Of a stretch of 64,000 nt of DNA, positions 25,326 to 36,282 are shown one piece after another (position 1 is the first letter of the stretch; each line of letters opens with the position of its first letter). A program made the position numbers and the translations under genes. Origin of the DNA: Actinernus sp. WN-2022 (taxonomy: Eukaryota > Cnidaria > Anthozoa > Actiniaria > Actinernidae). Location of the stretch: NCBI GenBank assembly GCA_030867875.1, contig JAOWCC010001368.1, positions 1,302,001 through 1,366,000 of the forward strand, in the 5' to 3' direction. The notes under the pieces are model-generated. The model ran no database searches. It had not been told where the DNA came from and saw nothing but the letters and a program-made list of their open reading frames with translations.

Positions 25326-25992
25326 TGGCCGTTTTTAAAGTAGAGACGTCTATCTCGTCTGGAGACCCGACGTCTAGTGTAAAAACGGGAAATGAGACAG
25401 ACGGAGTTAAATTTATCTTCGTCTGCTAAGTGCGACCGAACGACGCACTTAGCAGACGTCTAAGTCGTCTAAGCCGTCTAAGCCGTGTAGTATAAAAACG
25501 AGAAGCACTAAACTTGGACGCACTTAGCCAGTCAGGGCTTATTGGAAAACGATTTATGAAAGCGGTAACCATTTCTCTACCATCACTTGTTCATCTGGGT
25601 TTCCTTCTTGCCATGCGTTTTGGCTTACGGGCACATCACACAAGACAAAAGAGTTTTCGCCAGTTCCATATCCTCGTCCACATTCTCTAGAAGACATTTT
25701 TTTCATTATTTTTTTTCTCTCCGTTCTCGTCGACTCTGTGAAAAAGACTTCCAAAACTGCAGTGATGGCTCCGCCATTATCAGTGACATTCACGATCATT
25801 CATTATTTTTTCGCGCCAGTCGCTCGGTAGTATCCAGTCTCTTCCGAGAATAGTACCCAGTTTCTTTTTAAGACAATCGTGGTATTTTATGTGTCGCAGT
25901 CCAAACTTTTATATCAGTCGCACTTAATTATATAACGGTCAGACGTGTAATGCGTCTAGGCGTCTTAGACGTCTGTAGTATAAAAACGGCCA
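25326..25992. mobile_element. TIR element with GACGTCT subrepeats
   Basis: The ends are TGGCCGTTTTTA and TAAAAACGGCCA in inverted orientation. Copies of AGACGTCT and CGTCTAAGCCGTCTAAGCC occur inside both ends and near 25380-25500, and GTAGTATAAAAACG repeats at 25490 and 25970. Length is 667 bp. The central frames on both strands have no recognisable transposase, so it is probably non-autonomous. Confidence 0.65.
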
Positions 25993-26974
25993 ATGTATTT
26001 ATCGGCGGTTAGACGATGTAGAGCTGAGATCAATCAGCAGAATCAGTAAAACTGACATAGGTACCCCAGGGGTACGTGTGTCTACTGCAAGTGCATGCCT
26101 GCAAAATGAGCCCTAGGGCGTTTGTTTGTACATATTTTGGGTATTCCGAAAAAGGAATATAGCGAAAAATCTAACTGGTTTCACTAGTAAATATAAAAAA
26201 ACCTCCAAAAGAATGTGCTAAATATAGCAACTACTTTCTATATCCTAGAACAGTAATTTGTGAATTATTTCATTGTATTCCATTTTCGGAATACCCGGAA
26301 TATGTACCCAAAAAAACGCGCCAAGTGTGACTGCACCAATGAAGTAAATTTTACTCGAAAAAAAATAACAATTATATAAAGTATTTGGTTTCAGTATATA
26401 CTGGGTCGAGATATTCGGGTGTCTTCGTAAGTCCCGAGTTTCCAAGACACACGAACACAGGACATTACATGGGTAGAATTTCATGTACGTTCACAGGAAA
26501 CGTCCACAGGAAACAGGAAAATTGATCCTTCCAAACAATTGCGCTTACATACATGGAGTATATACCAAACTGCGCCATAGCATAGTGTGTCTACAACTTT
26601 CTTGAAACAGTAGACACAAAATTGTTAACGGGTACTTAGAGATAAGGCTGCAGATAAAATAGCGCCGCGTGAATTTCTCAGCGTTCGGAAAAAGGCAACA
26701 AAAAGATACTCAACAACAACGTTATATTCCGTACCTCTAAATGACCTAAATACAATATTTAATCAAACAAAAGAAGGAAAGAGTAAAACATTAAGATACA
26801 GGCTAACTGAATAGTCATGCAGAAGCCTAATTTAGCAGGTAGAACTTACAAAGTATATTAAGCTGAAAATGGTCGGTGAAATAAGATATACGGGGAGGTT
26901 ATAAAAATGGACATAGATGAAACATTACAGGATACAGTAAAATAAAAGCATTCAGGACGATGCAAAGTAGCCTG

Positions 26975-27065
26975 AGGAAATCAGACGCCTCTGTACGGCT
27001 TGGGAATAATTATATTTGACCAATATTTCGGCTGGCACGGCCAACCTTCTTCAGGGTTTACAGAA
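26975..27065 (-). mobile_element. 3' tail of a Penelope-like element with a hammerhead-like core
   Basis: On the minus strand the sequence reads CCTGAAGAAGGTTGG, a short loop, CCAGCCGAAATATTGG, then TCAAATATAAT. CTGAAGA (27048-27054), a GGTTGG/CCAGCC stem and GAAA (27026-27029) match the hammerhead ribozyme core order. The same tail follows a Penelope GIY-YIG fragment at 31362. No coding part of the element is seen here. Confidence 0.5.
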
Positions 27066-27079
27066 ATATGTTTACAGTT

Positions 27080-27290
27080 GAAGGGAATGTGTGAATTTTG
27101 ACAACACAACGTTAAAACTCCACATTTTATGTTCAAAAGAGAAACGTAAATCACTCCAGTTTTCGTTCGGACTGAACTCAATCCTGATCATATTATATTT
27201 TTGAAAATCTGGTTGTGAAAATTCTGTAATCACCAAATTTCGGGAGAAAACACTTTTCAAACGTCCCGTCCTCTCTGCCGTCCCTGTATA
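27080..27290. repeat. Copy of the 9935-10150 repeat
   Basis: Shares GTAAATCACTCC, TTTTCGTTCGG and CGTCCCGTCCTC blocks in the same order as 9935-10150, at moderate divergence. It is non-coding. The short minus-strand frame over it is a shadow. Confidence 0.6.
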
Positions 27291-27436
27291 GGGTCAGCGG
27301 TTGTTCGAGGCAACTGTAAGCGCTACGCACCCCGGGGTTCAATCGCTAACCCAAGGATAAACTGTGAAGATTATAATTACAGATTTAACGCTATCGTAGG
27401 GATAAAGTTACCCTTTCTTTGAACAACCGGGCCTCA
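27291..27436. repeat. MITE of the GGTTGTTCAAAG family, copy 2 (inverted)
   Basis: The left end is GGTCAGCGGTTGTTCGAGGC and the right end TTTCTTTGAACAACCGGGCC. The body matches 5723-5870 in reverse orientation, including CACCCCGGGGTTC-like and GGATAAACTG-like segments. Confidence 0.7.
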
Positions 27437-27854
27437 TTTAGGGAGCAGGTTAAAACACATGCCCCACATAGGTACCCATTTTTTCCAACAGACACAGCTG
27501 TCAGCGCAGGGTACCACCCCCATCCCCCATTTTGACCATCTATTTTCCATTCTGGGGGGCCTAGTGGTAATTTTAACACAGAAAATGAAATGATAACGTA
27601 AAACAAAACATGCAGTGCATTTGTTTCTAGATTATGCCTTTTAGTTTTGAAGATATTTAAGAACAAATTATTTTAATATTGAGTTTTCTCTCCAGAGAAG
27701 ATGGCTGGCAGCAGCCCCCACCCCCCTACCCCAAAATGGGTCCGTCGAGAGGGTATGTGTTTTGACCTGCTCCCTTTAATAGGTACCGCTACTGAACGAA
27801 TGTGCAGAAATTTACTGGCTGATGGTAATCACAGGATCACACCGGATAAGTTAA

Positions 27855-28146
27855 AGGGGCTATGTCATGGTACTGCGCATGTATCGAGTAATCGCTCGTT
27901 TAGTGGCTGTTAATTGGATACAAACAGTGAAACTTCCCTCCCTCAATGCTTGATTGAAAGGATTTTCAATATTTTCCCTGGAGACTGTTTATATACACTG
28001 TTGTTAGTCATTTTTGCATATTTGCTTTCATTTTAAGCATCCCACATGGCCGAGACGTTCGTTAGTTCATATCAAAATCGAATCGGTGGAAATAGCTCTT
28101 TCCGGCCCGGAAAACGAATGCAAAGTCTTACCGTGACACAGCCCCT
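27855..28146. mobile_element. TTAA-flanked MITE, copy 1
   Basis: Element of 292 bp with ends AGGGGCTATGTCATGGTA and TACCGTGACACAGCCCCT, flanked on both sides by TTAA. TTAA duplication is typical of piggyBac and Kolobok elements; no transposase is inside. A shorter copy in the same orientation is at 41296-41537. Confidence 0.8.
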
Positions 28147-28232
28147 TTAACACACGACAATACAATGAATTAAGAGCTCTAAGATTCAGAGCAGCCAATC
28201 ATGTTAATTAAGACTTTACACACGAAACTATT

Positions 28233-29330
28233 TAATACAATACAATACAATATGTTTTTACTGGCACTTTGATACAATTTATGTACATCAGTGTAAATCC
28301 AATAAAATAGACTTAAAGAAAACAAAAGAAAAACCGTAACAAGCGAGAAAAAAATATGTATATCTATAGGATGTAAATGAAGATGTACAAGTGCTAAGTT
28401 AAAATTTCGTCGTATAGATCCATGATTTGTTTAATTTATATACACACTACTAACTTTAAAAATATTTTCGTCCTTCATGGAAATAATGTAATAAAATAGA
28501 CTTGCAGGATCAAACGAAGAGAATGATGGATTTGTAATAAATAACTTTCCACTAAATAGAGAACAAGCTTCTATCATCCTACGATGTTCACACTGAATTC
28601 ATTACCAATCTCATTTGAGGTACAAACTCTTTGGTTCCTTTGAATTCGTTTGAAGCGACCTTGTAGCGACCTTGATCGCGTGATCGCTTAACCGTTAAAA
28701 ACAATTCCAATTTTGGTCCTAACTCCCTTTATTATTTCATTTCTCTCTGCATTCCATCCATCTATATATACCTGTTTTAATTTTTTTCGTCACTATCCCT
28801 ATGATTGATTTATGATCTAACCCTGACAAAATAGTAAAATTATTAGATTTGATATCCCCTAATTTTAGAAAATATGATACTATAGTAAACCAAGATATAG
28901 CTCCCATCTTATTCAAATTACGAGATACTTCTAAGGCTCTAGCCAAAAAAGGATTATCATTATGTTCAAGTAAATGAAATAAGTATTCAGTTAAGTAACG
29001 TATTATATATCGGAACTGATATGCATAGGGAGATCTTACAGCTGAATATTGGTAGACTTCGAACTGTTCAACCCCTAATAACATTTTGTACATTTTGAAA
29101 TTTAATTTTTCGGAATGGAACATCTTCTCTTTGAATTGTGAAAAAAGAACTATTACGTTTTGAGTATGCGCCCCATATTTCACAATTATACATCAAAATA
29201 GGGCGAAGTAAAGCATTATACAATTTTAAGAAAATCTTCAATGAAGTACCAAATTGTGGGTGAAAGACTTTCAGTAGGCTAAATCTGTCCCGGACAAGTA
29301 TCAGTTTGAATATAAAAGCAGTCCTTTATT
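28233..29330 (-). mobile_element. LINE reverse transcriptase fragment with 3' tail
   Basis: Minus-strand codons around 29260-29170 read Leu-Leu-Arg-Pro-Ile-Leu-Met-Tyr-Asn-Cys-Glu-Ile-Trp-Gly, the typical thumb region after LINE reverse transcriptase. A shifted frame, 29183-28737, continues as the C-terminal domain, so there is at least one frameshift. About 500 bp of 3' UTR follows, ending in a TTGTATTGTATTGTATT tail near 28235. It is 5'-truncated and inactive. Confidence 0.65.
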
Positions 29331-29413
29331 TTTTACCGGTTCATTAGATTAATATACGTAATATACAGATAGATACGGTTGTTCTTTGTTCGCGAGGCGT
29401 GACAAAGTAGACA

Positions 29414-29823
29414 AAGTACCGTAAAGTTCCCAAAGTAACGACCCCCGAAAGTAACGATTAAATTTGGAGCTGCTAAGAAATCCCGAAAGTAACGACCTAT
29501 CCGAAAGTAACGACCTTTTACCGTAATGTGTTTTTTAAGCATTTATTCCTGAATCACCGACAGCAGTTGCTATCGGTGATCAATGTCACTGGCATGCAAT
29601 ACAAGTCTGTAAAGTAACGCCTGTAATTGCCTTGATTCAAATGCAATGTCCCGGGCGTTTTCGTAGAGTCTGTAAGTCCTGTAGTAAGCTTGTAGTTTTT
29701 CGATTTTCGGACCCCGAAAGTAACGACCACCCGAAAGTAACGACCTCCCGAAAGTAGCAACCCCTGAAGCCATGATTCTAAATCCGAAAGTAACGAGGTC
29801 GTTACTTTGGCAACTTTAAGGTA
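29414..29823. mobile_element. TIR element with CGAAAGTAACGACC subterminal repeats
   Basis: The ends, AGTACCGTAAAGTTCCCAAAG on the left and CTTTGGCAACTTTAAGGTAT on the right, are imperfect inverted repeats. At least eight copies of CCGAAAGTAACGACC cluster just inside both ends, as transposase-binding repeats do in hAT- and P-type elements. Frames rich in Gly-Arg-Tyr-Phe-Arg are translations of these repeats and not a protein. A CGATAGCAAC/GTTGCTATCGG-like hairpin lies inside, near 29555. Confidence 0.65.
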
Positions 29824-30385
29824 TATGAAACTGGTAATCACATTAACAATGCTTGTGGCCTTATTTTTCGTGCTCAGCTACATGCCCAGCTACACACAGG
29901 TTGCTGTTTAGGCTGGACACAAATATCCCTATTTTTTTTTAGATATTTAGAGCCGGAATTCTGAGATATTTAGAAAAACTGGATATTCATAGTAAAACCA
30001 ATTTTTTTATTTCGAAGAACTATTCCAGTGCCAGCAGTAAGGGACTGTTCGTTTATTACGTCGCAGGGGGGGGGGGAGGGGGGTGGTTTTTGGAAAAAAC
30101 ATTCTGGATAAAAAATCTACCCCCCTCTCTTGTTTTTTTCTTAAACTAAGACCCCCTTCAAAAAATACGTTTTCAAATTTTTACTCCCTTCCCCTCCGCT
30201 CTAAAACTATAATTTAGTCACCAATTCGAAACGGTTCATTAATCACCAAGTTACATTTTCAAAATGGCGGCTAAAAAGCTAGCAAAGATAGCAGAGCTTG
30301 AGACAGATGAACTAGCACTAGCAGTAAACTTGCAAAAGGTCATATTACTGAGAAAGGAATCTTTGAAAGGAAAATTTATTAGAAT

Positions 30386-30522
30386 TAGCCTGCGTTGCGG
30401 CTCTGGAGTAACGGAGCGCAGCGAGCGGGGACCCCCTTCCCCCTCATTTTTTTCTCGCCCCAATCCCCCTAATCTCCGCTCGCTGCGCTCCGATACTTCA
30501 GAGCCGCAACGCAGGCTGGCGC
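30386..30522. repeat. Palindromic MITE of the AGCCTGCG family
   Basis: The left arm AGCCTGCGTTGCGGCTCTGG through GGAGCGCAGCGAGCGG pairs with CCGCTCGCTGCGCTCCGATA through AGAGCCGCAACGCAGGCT. The centre is C-rich. It interrupts the frame that starts at 30264. The same AGCCTGCGT end bounds the 40-bp insertion at 50323. Confidence 0.8.
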
Positions 30523-30959
30523 TCAATGGACCTGATGTCCTTCATAGGCTGGAGTGTATGGTCCAGCAATGGAATAAACAAAGGTATCAGAAGGGAAACG
30601 TGGCCAGGGGCTAAGGACTATTCAAGAAAGCTTAATGTACGGAAAAGTCTATTTATTATTTAACGAAGCCTATAAAATGTACTCGTCTTTTTTCATGTTT
30701 TTTTCCCCAGCCAGACACGCTTTCAGGGACAAACTCCTGGACCCTTACTACGGCCTGAATGTTGTTATTGTTACACATCAGAAGTCTTTGTTGTTGGAGA
30801 ATGATGATCATTCTCCAAATGAGTTCGCTTTAACAGCTTTCCTTGAACTCCGGAGTATATTCCATACCTTGAATATTGTCATTTTCATCCAGAAGAGGCA
30901 ACTCGCTTTATTAATTCACACATAACCTGTAGTACCTGACATTAATACTAAAAATGTCA

Positions 30960-31450
30960 TATACGTGATACAACTGATGTAATCGCTGCCATTTGCAATA
31001 CATAGTTGACCGACAAGCCTAACATTAAATCTAAACCTACTACTGTATCTGAACATTTTCTTTCTAGACCTAACCACTCTTACACCGACATGCAACTCAT
31101 CCCTCTAGAAATAATATACTTCTCAAGAGACTCAATACGTAAAGCCAGAGAAGCGCACCTTATCGATAAAGCTAAAACTCTAGATACCATATGGTATGAA
31201 TATACCTGATGAAACATAGTGCTTATCTCTTATACTATTTTGCTACTTCAAGTTTTAGTCTACGTCACTTCCCGTTTCCGCAATTTCTATTGCGAAATTT
31301 ACCACATATTTTATAGATCTCCTTTATAACCTTAGAGCTCTTCGCTTGTAACATCTAGTACCTGAAGAAGGCTGGTTTGTCCAGCCGAAATATTGTAATA
31401 TTCAATATAAAATCCTACGTTGTGTCAGCTTTGTCGTAGTCCTTGGACTT
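30960..31450 (+). mobile_element. Penelope-like retroelement 3' fragment (GIY-YIG tail plus hammerhead-like core)
   Basis: The frame ending at 31209 reads Val-Ser-Glu-His-Phe...Arg-Pro-Asn-His-Ser...Asp-Met-Gln, then Arg-Lys-Ala-Arg-Glu-Ala-His-Leu-Ile-Asp-Lys-Ala-Lys-Thr-Leu. This is the conserved end of the GIY-YIG endonuclease of Penelope-like elements. After about 150 bp of 3' UTR comes CTGAAGA (31362-31368), a GGCTGG/CCAGCC stem and GAAA (31387-31390), a hammerhead-type core. The reverse transcriptase is missing, so it is a 5'-truncated copy inside the nested element. Confidence 0.65.
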
Positions 31451-31862
31451 CGTATTTGATCTCATTTTGGCTGATTAGATCTGACTTAGATCCAACGTAG
31501 CAACCAGCAGGATATTTGCCGTTTCTCAAGTGTAACTGGAATCACCGATAATTATTACCGCTGATCGTTTATTGCCATGCTCATGCCCAATACTCCTCCG
31601 GTTAAATCGTTGTTACTCGATCGGACTTCCCGTGGGACGTCCTTCGTCTTTTCTTTATCGTTGTTCTAAGTATTTTTTCCAAAATCTCTAAAAATCTTCT
31701 CTATAAAATTGTACCCTCTCTATTTCTTTAGAATTTTAAAATTTACCCCCATAAATTTTGCATGTTCAAAAATTTTACCTCCCCCATAAAACCACCAGCC
31801 CCCCTGCGACGTAATAAACGAACAGTCCCAAAGTTAAATCACTTCAAAAGCACATCGCACAA

Positions 31863-32076
31863 TAGAGGTAATCGGTTAACGCTGTTGCCACCCAATTCAG
31901 ATCATGTGATGTAAACAGATGCTACTCTGCGGAATTATTCCTTTTTCATTCTAATCATAATGCAGTCATGCCTATCTGAATAAAATTAATTTTCAAATAG
32001 TCAATTCTCCAGAGTAATGTGTGTTTACATCACATGATCTGAATTGGGTGGCAACAGAGTTAGCCGATTACCTCTA
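31863..32076. repeat. Foldback MITE inside the hAT-type shell
   Basis: The left arm TAGAGGTAATCGGTTAACGC and ...GTTGCCACCCAATTCAGATC pairs with GATCTGAATTGGGTGGCAAC and ...TTAGCCGATTACCTCTA. Arm length is about 60 bp with CATGTGATGTAAACA continuing. It is non-coding. Confidence 0.75.
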
Positions 32077-32376
32077 TCCTTATGGTAAGAAATAGTAATG
32101 GCGGACGTCGAAAACAACATGGAGAGAACAGTACAGGTAGCAGAGTCGAAAATTATAAAATCTTCGCAATATTTAATTATATAAGAAATTTCAACTTTTT
32201 TATACCGTTTTTTTTTACCTTTTTGATCAAATTTTTGCGATATTTAGAGAATTTTCGAGATATTTAGAACTTTTTGAGATATTTCCGGGGATATTTAGGT
32301 GTTTTTTTTTCGGGAATTGCCGGAGACAATATTTAGGCGATTTTTCGAGATATTTGTGTCTAAGCCTATTGCTGTT

Positions 32377-35300
32377 CTTGTTGCTGTTGTCTCGTAGATG
32401 CAGAGATTTAATAGTTTCATTTTTTACCGAAGATCGATCATCAACAATGCACGCATAACAAGCTTGTCTACGCTTGGTCAACTTTGTGTTCCCGCCAAAA
32501 TTGATAATTAAATCACGCTAATTGATTATCTGTCAGTCTCCCATCCAAGTCATCGGAGACCGGGTAGAAACACAGTCCTGAAGATATTCTATGTATATGT
32601 GTAGATTAAATGTGAAATAGGTTGGATATTTCATCTCGCTATATCTATCTGAGGCTGGGCCACCAGTCCAGAGTAGACGCTAAGCCGCCATTGTGTATGG
32701 AGTGTGATTGGCCCGGTCCACGTGGTGCATGTTGTTGGTCCATTGTTCTCCAGGCGTGATTACACAAAAGCGTCACGGTTCTGTTTGTCTTGAAAAATAT
32801 TGCGTCGCCTCTTATATTGCTTTTCGCAGTTGTATTTATCGAGTAAACATGAATGCGAATCAGAAGTTACTTCTGTTGGACATCCTTGTGCGACTTCCGT
32901 AATGACGGATCTTAGGCGAACTCCATCCCGGACTCCATTCACTGAGGCCGTCGGAATTGTTTACGGATCAGACCACCTAAGTAACAAAAACGAATAACAA
33001 AAACTACCCCAGGCGCGCTGAGGTTCAATTGAACAGCCAAAAACACAACGTCCACTTGCTCTTTTGTCTTTCAATCGATTTATTAAAGACATAAGAGAGT
33101 CGGCTGCTGTGCGTTTGTCAAGGGTCATTTGCATAATCGTAAGGGACTGGACAGTGTTGAAAGATAAAGTTCTACAAGAAGCCACCCGCATAGTTCAGCT
33201 TCCGTCTGAAGAATACCTCAAGCTACCGTTAGAACTGAACTTTATTTAGGTCAAAACCGTGGCTATAGTGAAGAAATTACACAAAAACATGGGACATAAA
33301 TAGGGCTAAGTGAAATACTACACCAATACGTTCACTTTCAACACTTCTCTTGACATACGAATGGCCATCTAGGGCATGTAGAGGCTTGTCAGTGAGGTTA
33401 TCATAAAAACCACCCGTCTCCCATCTGCCGTGAACTGGCCGTCTGTACCGCAAGCATTCCGATGGAGCTTTTCCACATACGTTCTCTAAGGTAAGAATTA
33501 TTTTACTTCTGGGACTTCACAGGAAATTGGAATTGTGATAGACGTGGGAACCAGTTCGTTCGCGCTATTTTTAGAAGGCCGTGAATGACCTCAATGATAG
33601 TTGAGATTTTTCTACACTTCACATTCGTCAAGCCAAATTCAGGAGCTTCTACATTAGGATACCAAATCTAAAGAAATCCCAGCACACGAGGGAGTTTATG
33701 GAGGTGCGTTGTAATCGTGCGTATTGTGTGTTGTGTAATGGTTGACACGTGGATAGTTATTCTGCTAAGGACCTATTTATTCACTGCTAGAACTCTAGCA
33801 CGGATAACTTCATTTCGATTACTAGTTTATTCCTAAGTCACCGATTATTGTTGTGTTCTAGATCTTTCTATGCTCAGGTAAAGATCTTATTAACGCTCTA
33901 GAATTATCGGCTGAGACTTATAGAGATTAAATACGATAACGAATACATTCGTGTGGGCAGTAATCCTTGGCTCATGGACATGTTATTTGTCCTGGCAGTT
34001 CTTTATCGTACTAACTCAGTCCCTTTTGGCTCAGATTTCCTGGTGAAATGCTGCTCAGTTAAGTGTAATATTGTTGCCCTGTTAGATGTCACTTTAGTTG
34101 TGGTACCACATACTTTACTTCTCTAATTATCAGCTGTTTACATCGCAAGTCACCTGTGAATGCTTCTCCGTTGCTATTCAGGATTTAACTTGTGATTTAG
34201 AGAGCTCGCCCCACTTATTCGATGCGCAACGGGACTCAGTCACCTTTTAGAGTGACTCGAAATAAGTCTGAGGTAGTCGGCACACTCGTTTTAAAGTTTT
34301 CTCGGCAGAATGTACATAATTTGACAATTCAATCAGTTGACTTTCATGTGGCCCAAGGCTAATAGAAAAAGGCTGTCCATAGCTAAGATTGGCGATGTTT
34401 GTGGTTCAAGATGTTGTTATACTGGAACAGTTTCAAAGACAATCATTGTTTAACTCACAGGAAACGGTTACCAACATAGAATCACAGCATGCTGGAATTG
34501 TTGTAGTGTTCTAATAATTCGTTAGCTTGCATTTCCAGATGTTTGCCATGTGGAAACATCTTCTACAGATTTCCTTTTCTAGCTTTTGCTTTTGGCCGTG
34601 TTTCTTTTTCAACTCCAGCTCTTTATGTGCGTTCACTATTTCCGCGGGGAACTATTAACGCGACAATCGTGTATAGAATAACAAAAAGTTATTGCCTAAC
34701 GATTCAAAAAGTTTTATTTTTTATTTTTACTTTCATTTTTATTTTGAAGCTCCACACCAAAATCCGCCAAATCAGGTCAGAGTCTAACAAGAGGTACTGT
34801 TTGGTCATTTCCTTGAATAGAGACACTGGAATAGAATGACAGAAATAAAAATAACCCAGCTATGATCTGGCGCGATGAACGAATACACCATTATTGAGTT
34901 TCCGTTAGTTGAGGCTTACAAAGATCAATGAAAGCACCTAACTGTGTTCTCATGTTATAACTCTTATCATTTCCTTCAGTTGCTGTTTCAGGGACTCGAC
35001 ATGTAACCGCAAGAGAGTATTCAGGGCCGACTCGGTTTGTGTTTGCTGTGATAATGTTAGTGCGAGATATTCTAACTAAGCTAAATATTGACGAAGTTCG
35101 AGGAAACCGACTTATAATTGATTTCTAAGTACTTCAGTAAAAAGCCTTTCCGGTGGCACTCCTGGCCTGGGGATTTAACATTACTTACCATCTAATTACT
35201 TAACTTCGGTTAATAACAATTCAGTCTCATCTTGTCTAACTGGCCAAAGGGGTCTTCTAGTTTTATACATCAATTATCACAGGTAAACTTTTATGATTCC

Positions 35301-36282
35301 TCGAGAACTTTTTTCCGTGCTAAGATCAACACTGTAGCGTTAAAAATACCATATATGCATACATTGCATCTTTACAGTCAGATTATTTCAGTATAAATCA
35401 GTTAAATATGTGAGTAATTTTGGAGAAAATCATCTGCATATAAAGGTCTTACAAACTGTTCTCTTCACTTTTCGTCGAACAAATACACGTCAGCTTGTAG
35501 GAAAAAAGTAATGCAGTAAATATCTTAACTATTATGTTGCTAAATATAGGCAATAGCCAATGGGATCCTTGTAAAAGGTCAGTTTGGGTGAACAAAATAT
35601 GGTGAAATTCGTACAAAGTTACAAACTAAAAACGTTGACTATCTAGAGACTGCTGTGCGGCTGTGGTTAATGTTTTGACTGAGAGTTATGCTGAAGACGA
35701 CAAGCCAGTTTAGAATAAGATAGATACTGCACGATTATACTAATAATGTCGATATTTTTTTGTATACCGAATTAATTTTGTACGAGGTCTCGTACGTATG
35801 TCGTCTATCTGGAGATTTATGGCTGACACTTTGCTCTTCAGGGGGAGAAGGCTGATGTTACTGCAGGACTGCATTATCAGGCCTTGTAGATAAACATACC
35901 TGCACGTTTATACTCTCGTAACAAGCTATCTAGTCTTATGCTAAACTAGTCGAGGTTCACCCATTCTAATTCATTCTGAGCCGTCCGTGGCAGGTTACGA
36001 CATTTGTCTTTTTCTGCCCGCATTATTCATCATTGAATGGTCATGATTACTAATAAATAGTAGAGTGTCCACTGGTGGTGTAATAGCCAGTAGAACGAGC
36101 TCGGCTCATTATGTTGTGACGGCACCTGTTCATGTTTGCTAACCGATTTGCTGACAGGCAAATTGCAAGCAAGTTTTCACATCGATCTTCATGCACAACC
36201 GACACTAATATCTTTCTGGATATTCCACGAGTCTACAGGAAGTCCGACGAGATAGAATCTCATTGAAGTTTTGTTTGATAAG
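32377..36282. other. Intergenic stretch upstream of the MARCH gene
   Basis: 3.9 kb of AT-rich sequence. Short open frames (60-98 codons) show no recognisable domain and no matching splice phases. No convincing repeat array, RNA gene or TIR element was seen. It probably contains the promoter and 5' UTR of the gene starting at 36283, but I could not place a core promoter. Confidence 0.5.

Larger units (their letters stand above)
30041..31829. mobile_element. Nested 1.8-kb TIR element with 31-bp perfect ends
   Basis: Both ends begin GGGACTGTTCGTTTATTACG and are perfect inverted repeats for 31 bp, followed by a run of G. Inside are a short frame starting at ATG 30264 (Met-Ala-Ala-Lys-Lys...) interrupted by a palindrome, an unrecognised frame at 30635-30925, and a Penelope fragment near 31000-31450. 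I recognise no transposase. The identical ends suggest recent mobility. Confidence 0.75.
29909..32368. mobile_element. hAT-type element shell with 8-bp target duplication, holding nested insertions
   Basis: Ends are TAGGCTGGACACAAATATC and the reverse complement of TAGGCTTAGACACAAATATC. TTGCTGTT is directly repeated outside both ends (29901-29908 and 32369-32376). An 8-bp duplication is the hAT superfamily hallmark. AGATATTTAG-type subterminal repeats fill both ends (about 29940-29990 and 32235-32350). The inside is occupied by a second TIR element (30041-31829) and a foldback (31863-32076). No hAT transposase is seen. Confidence 0.8.
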
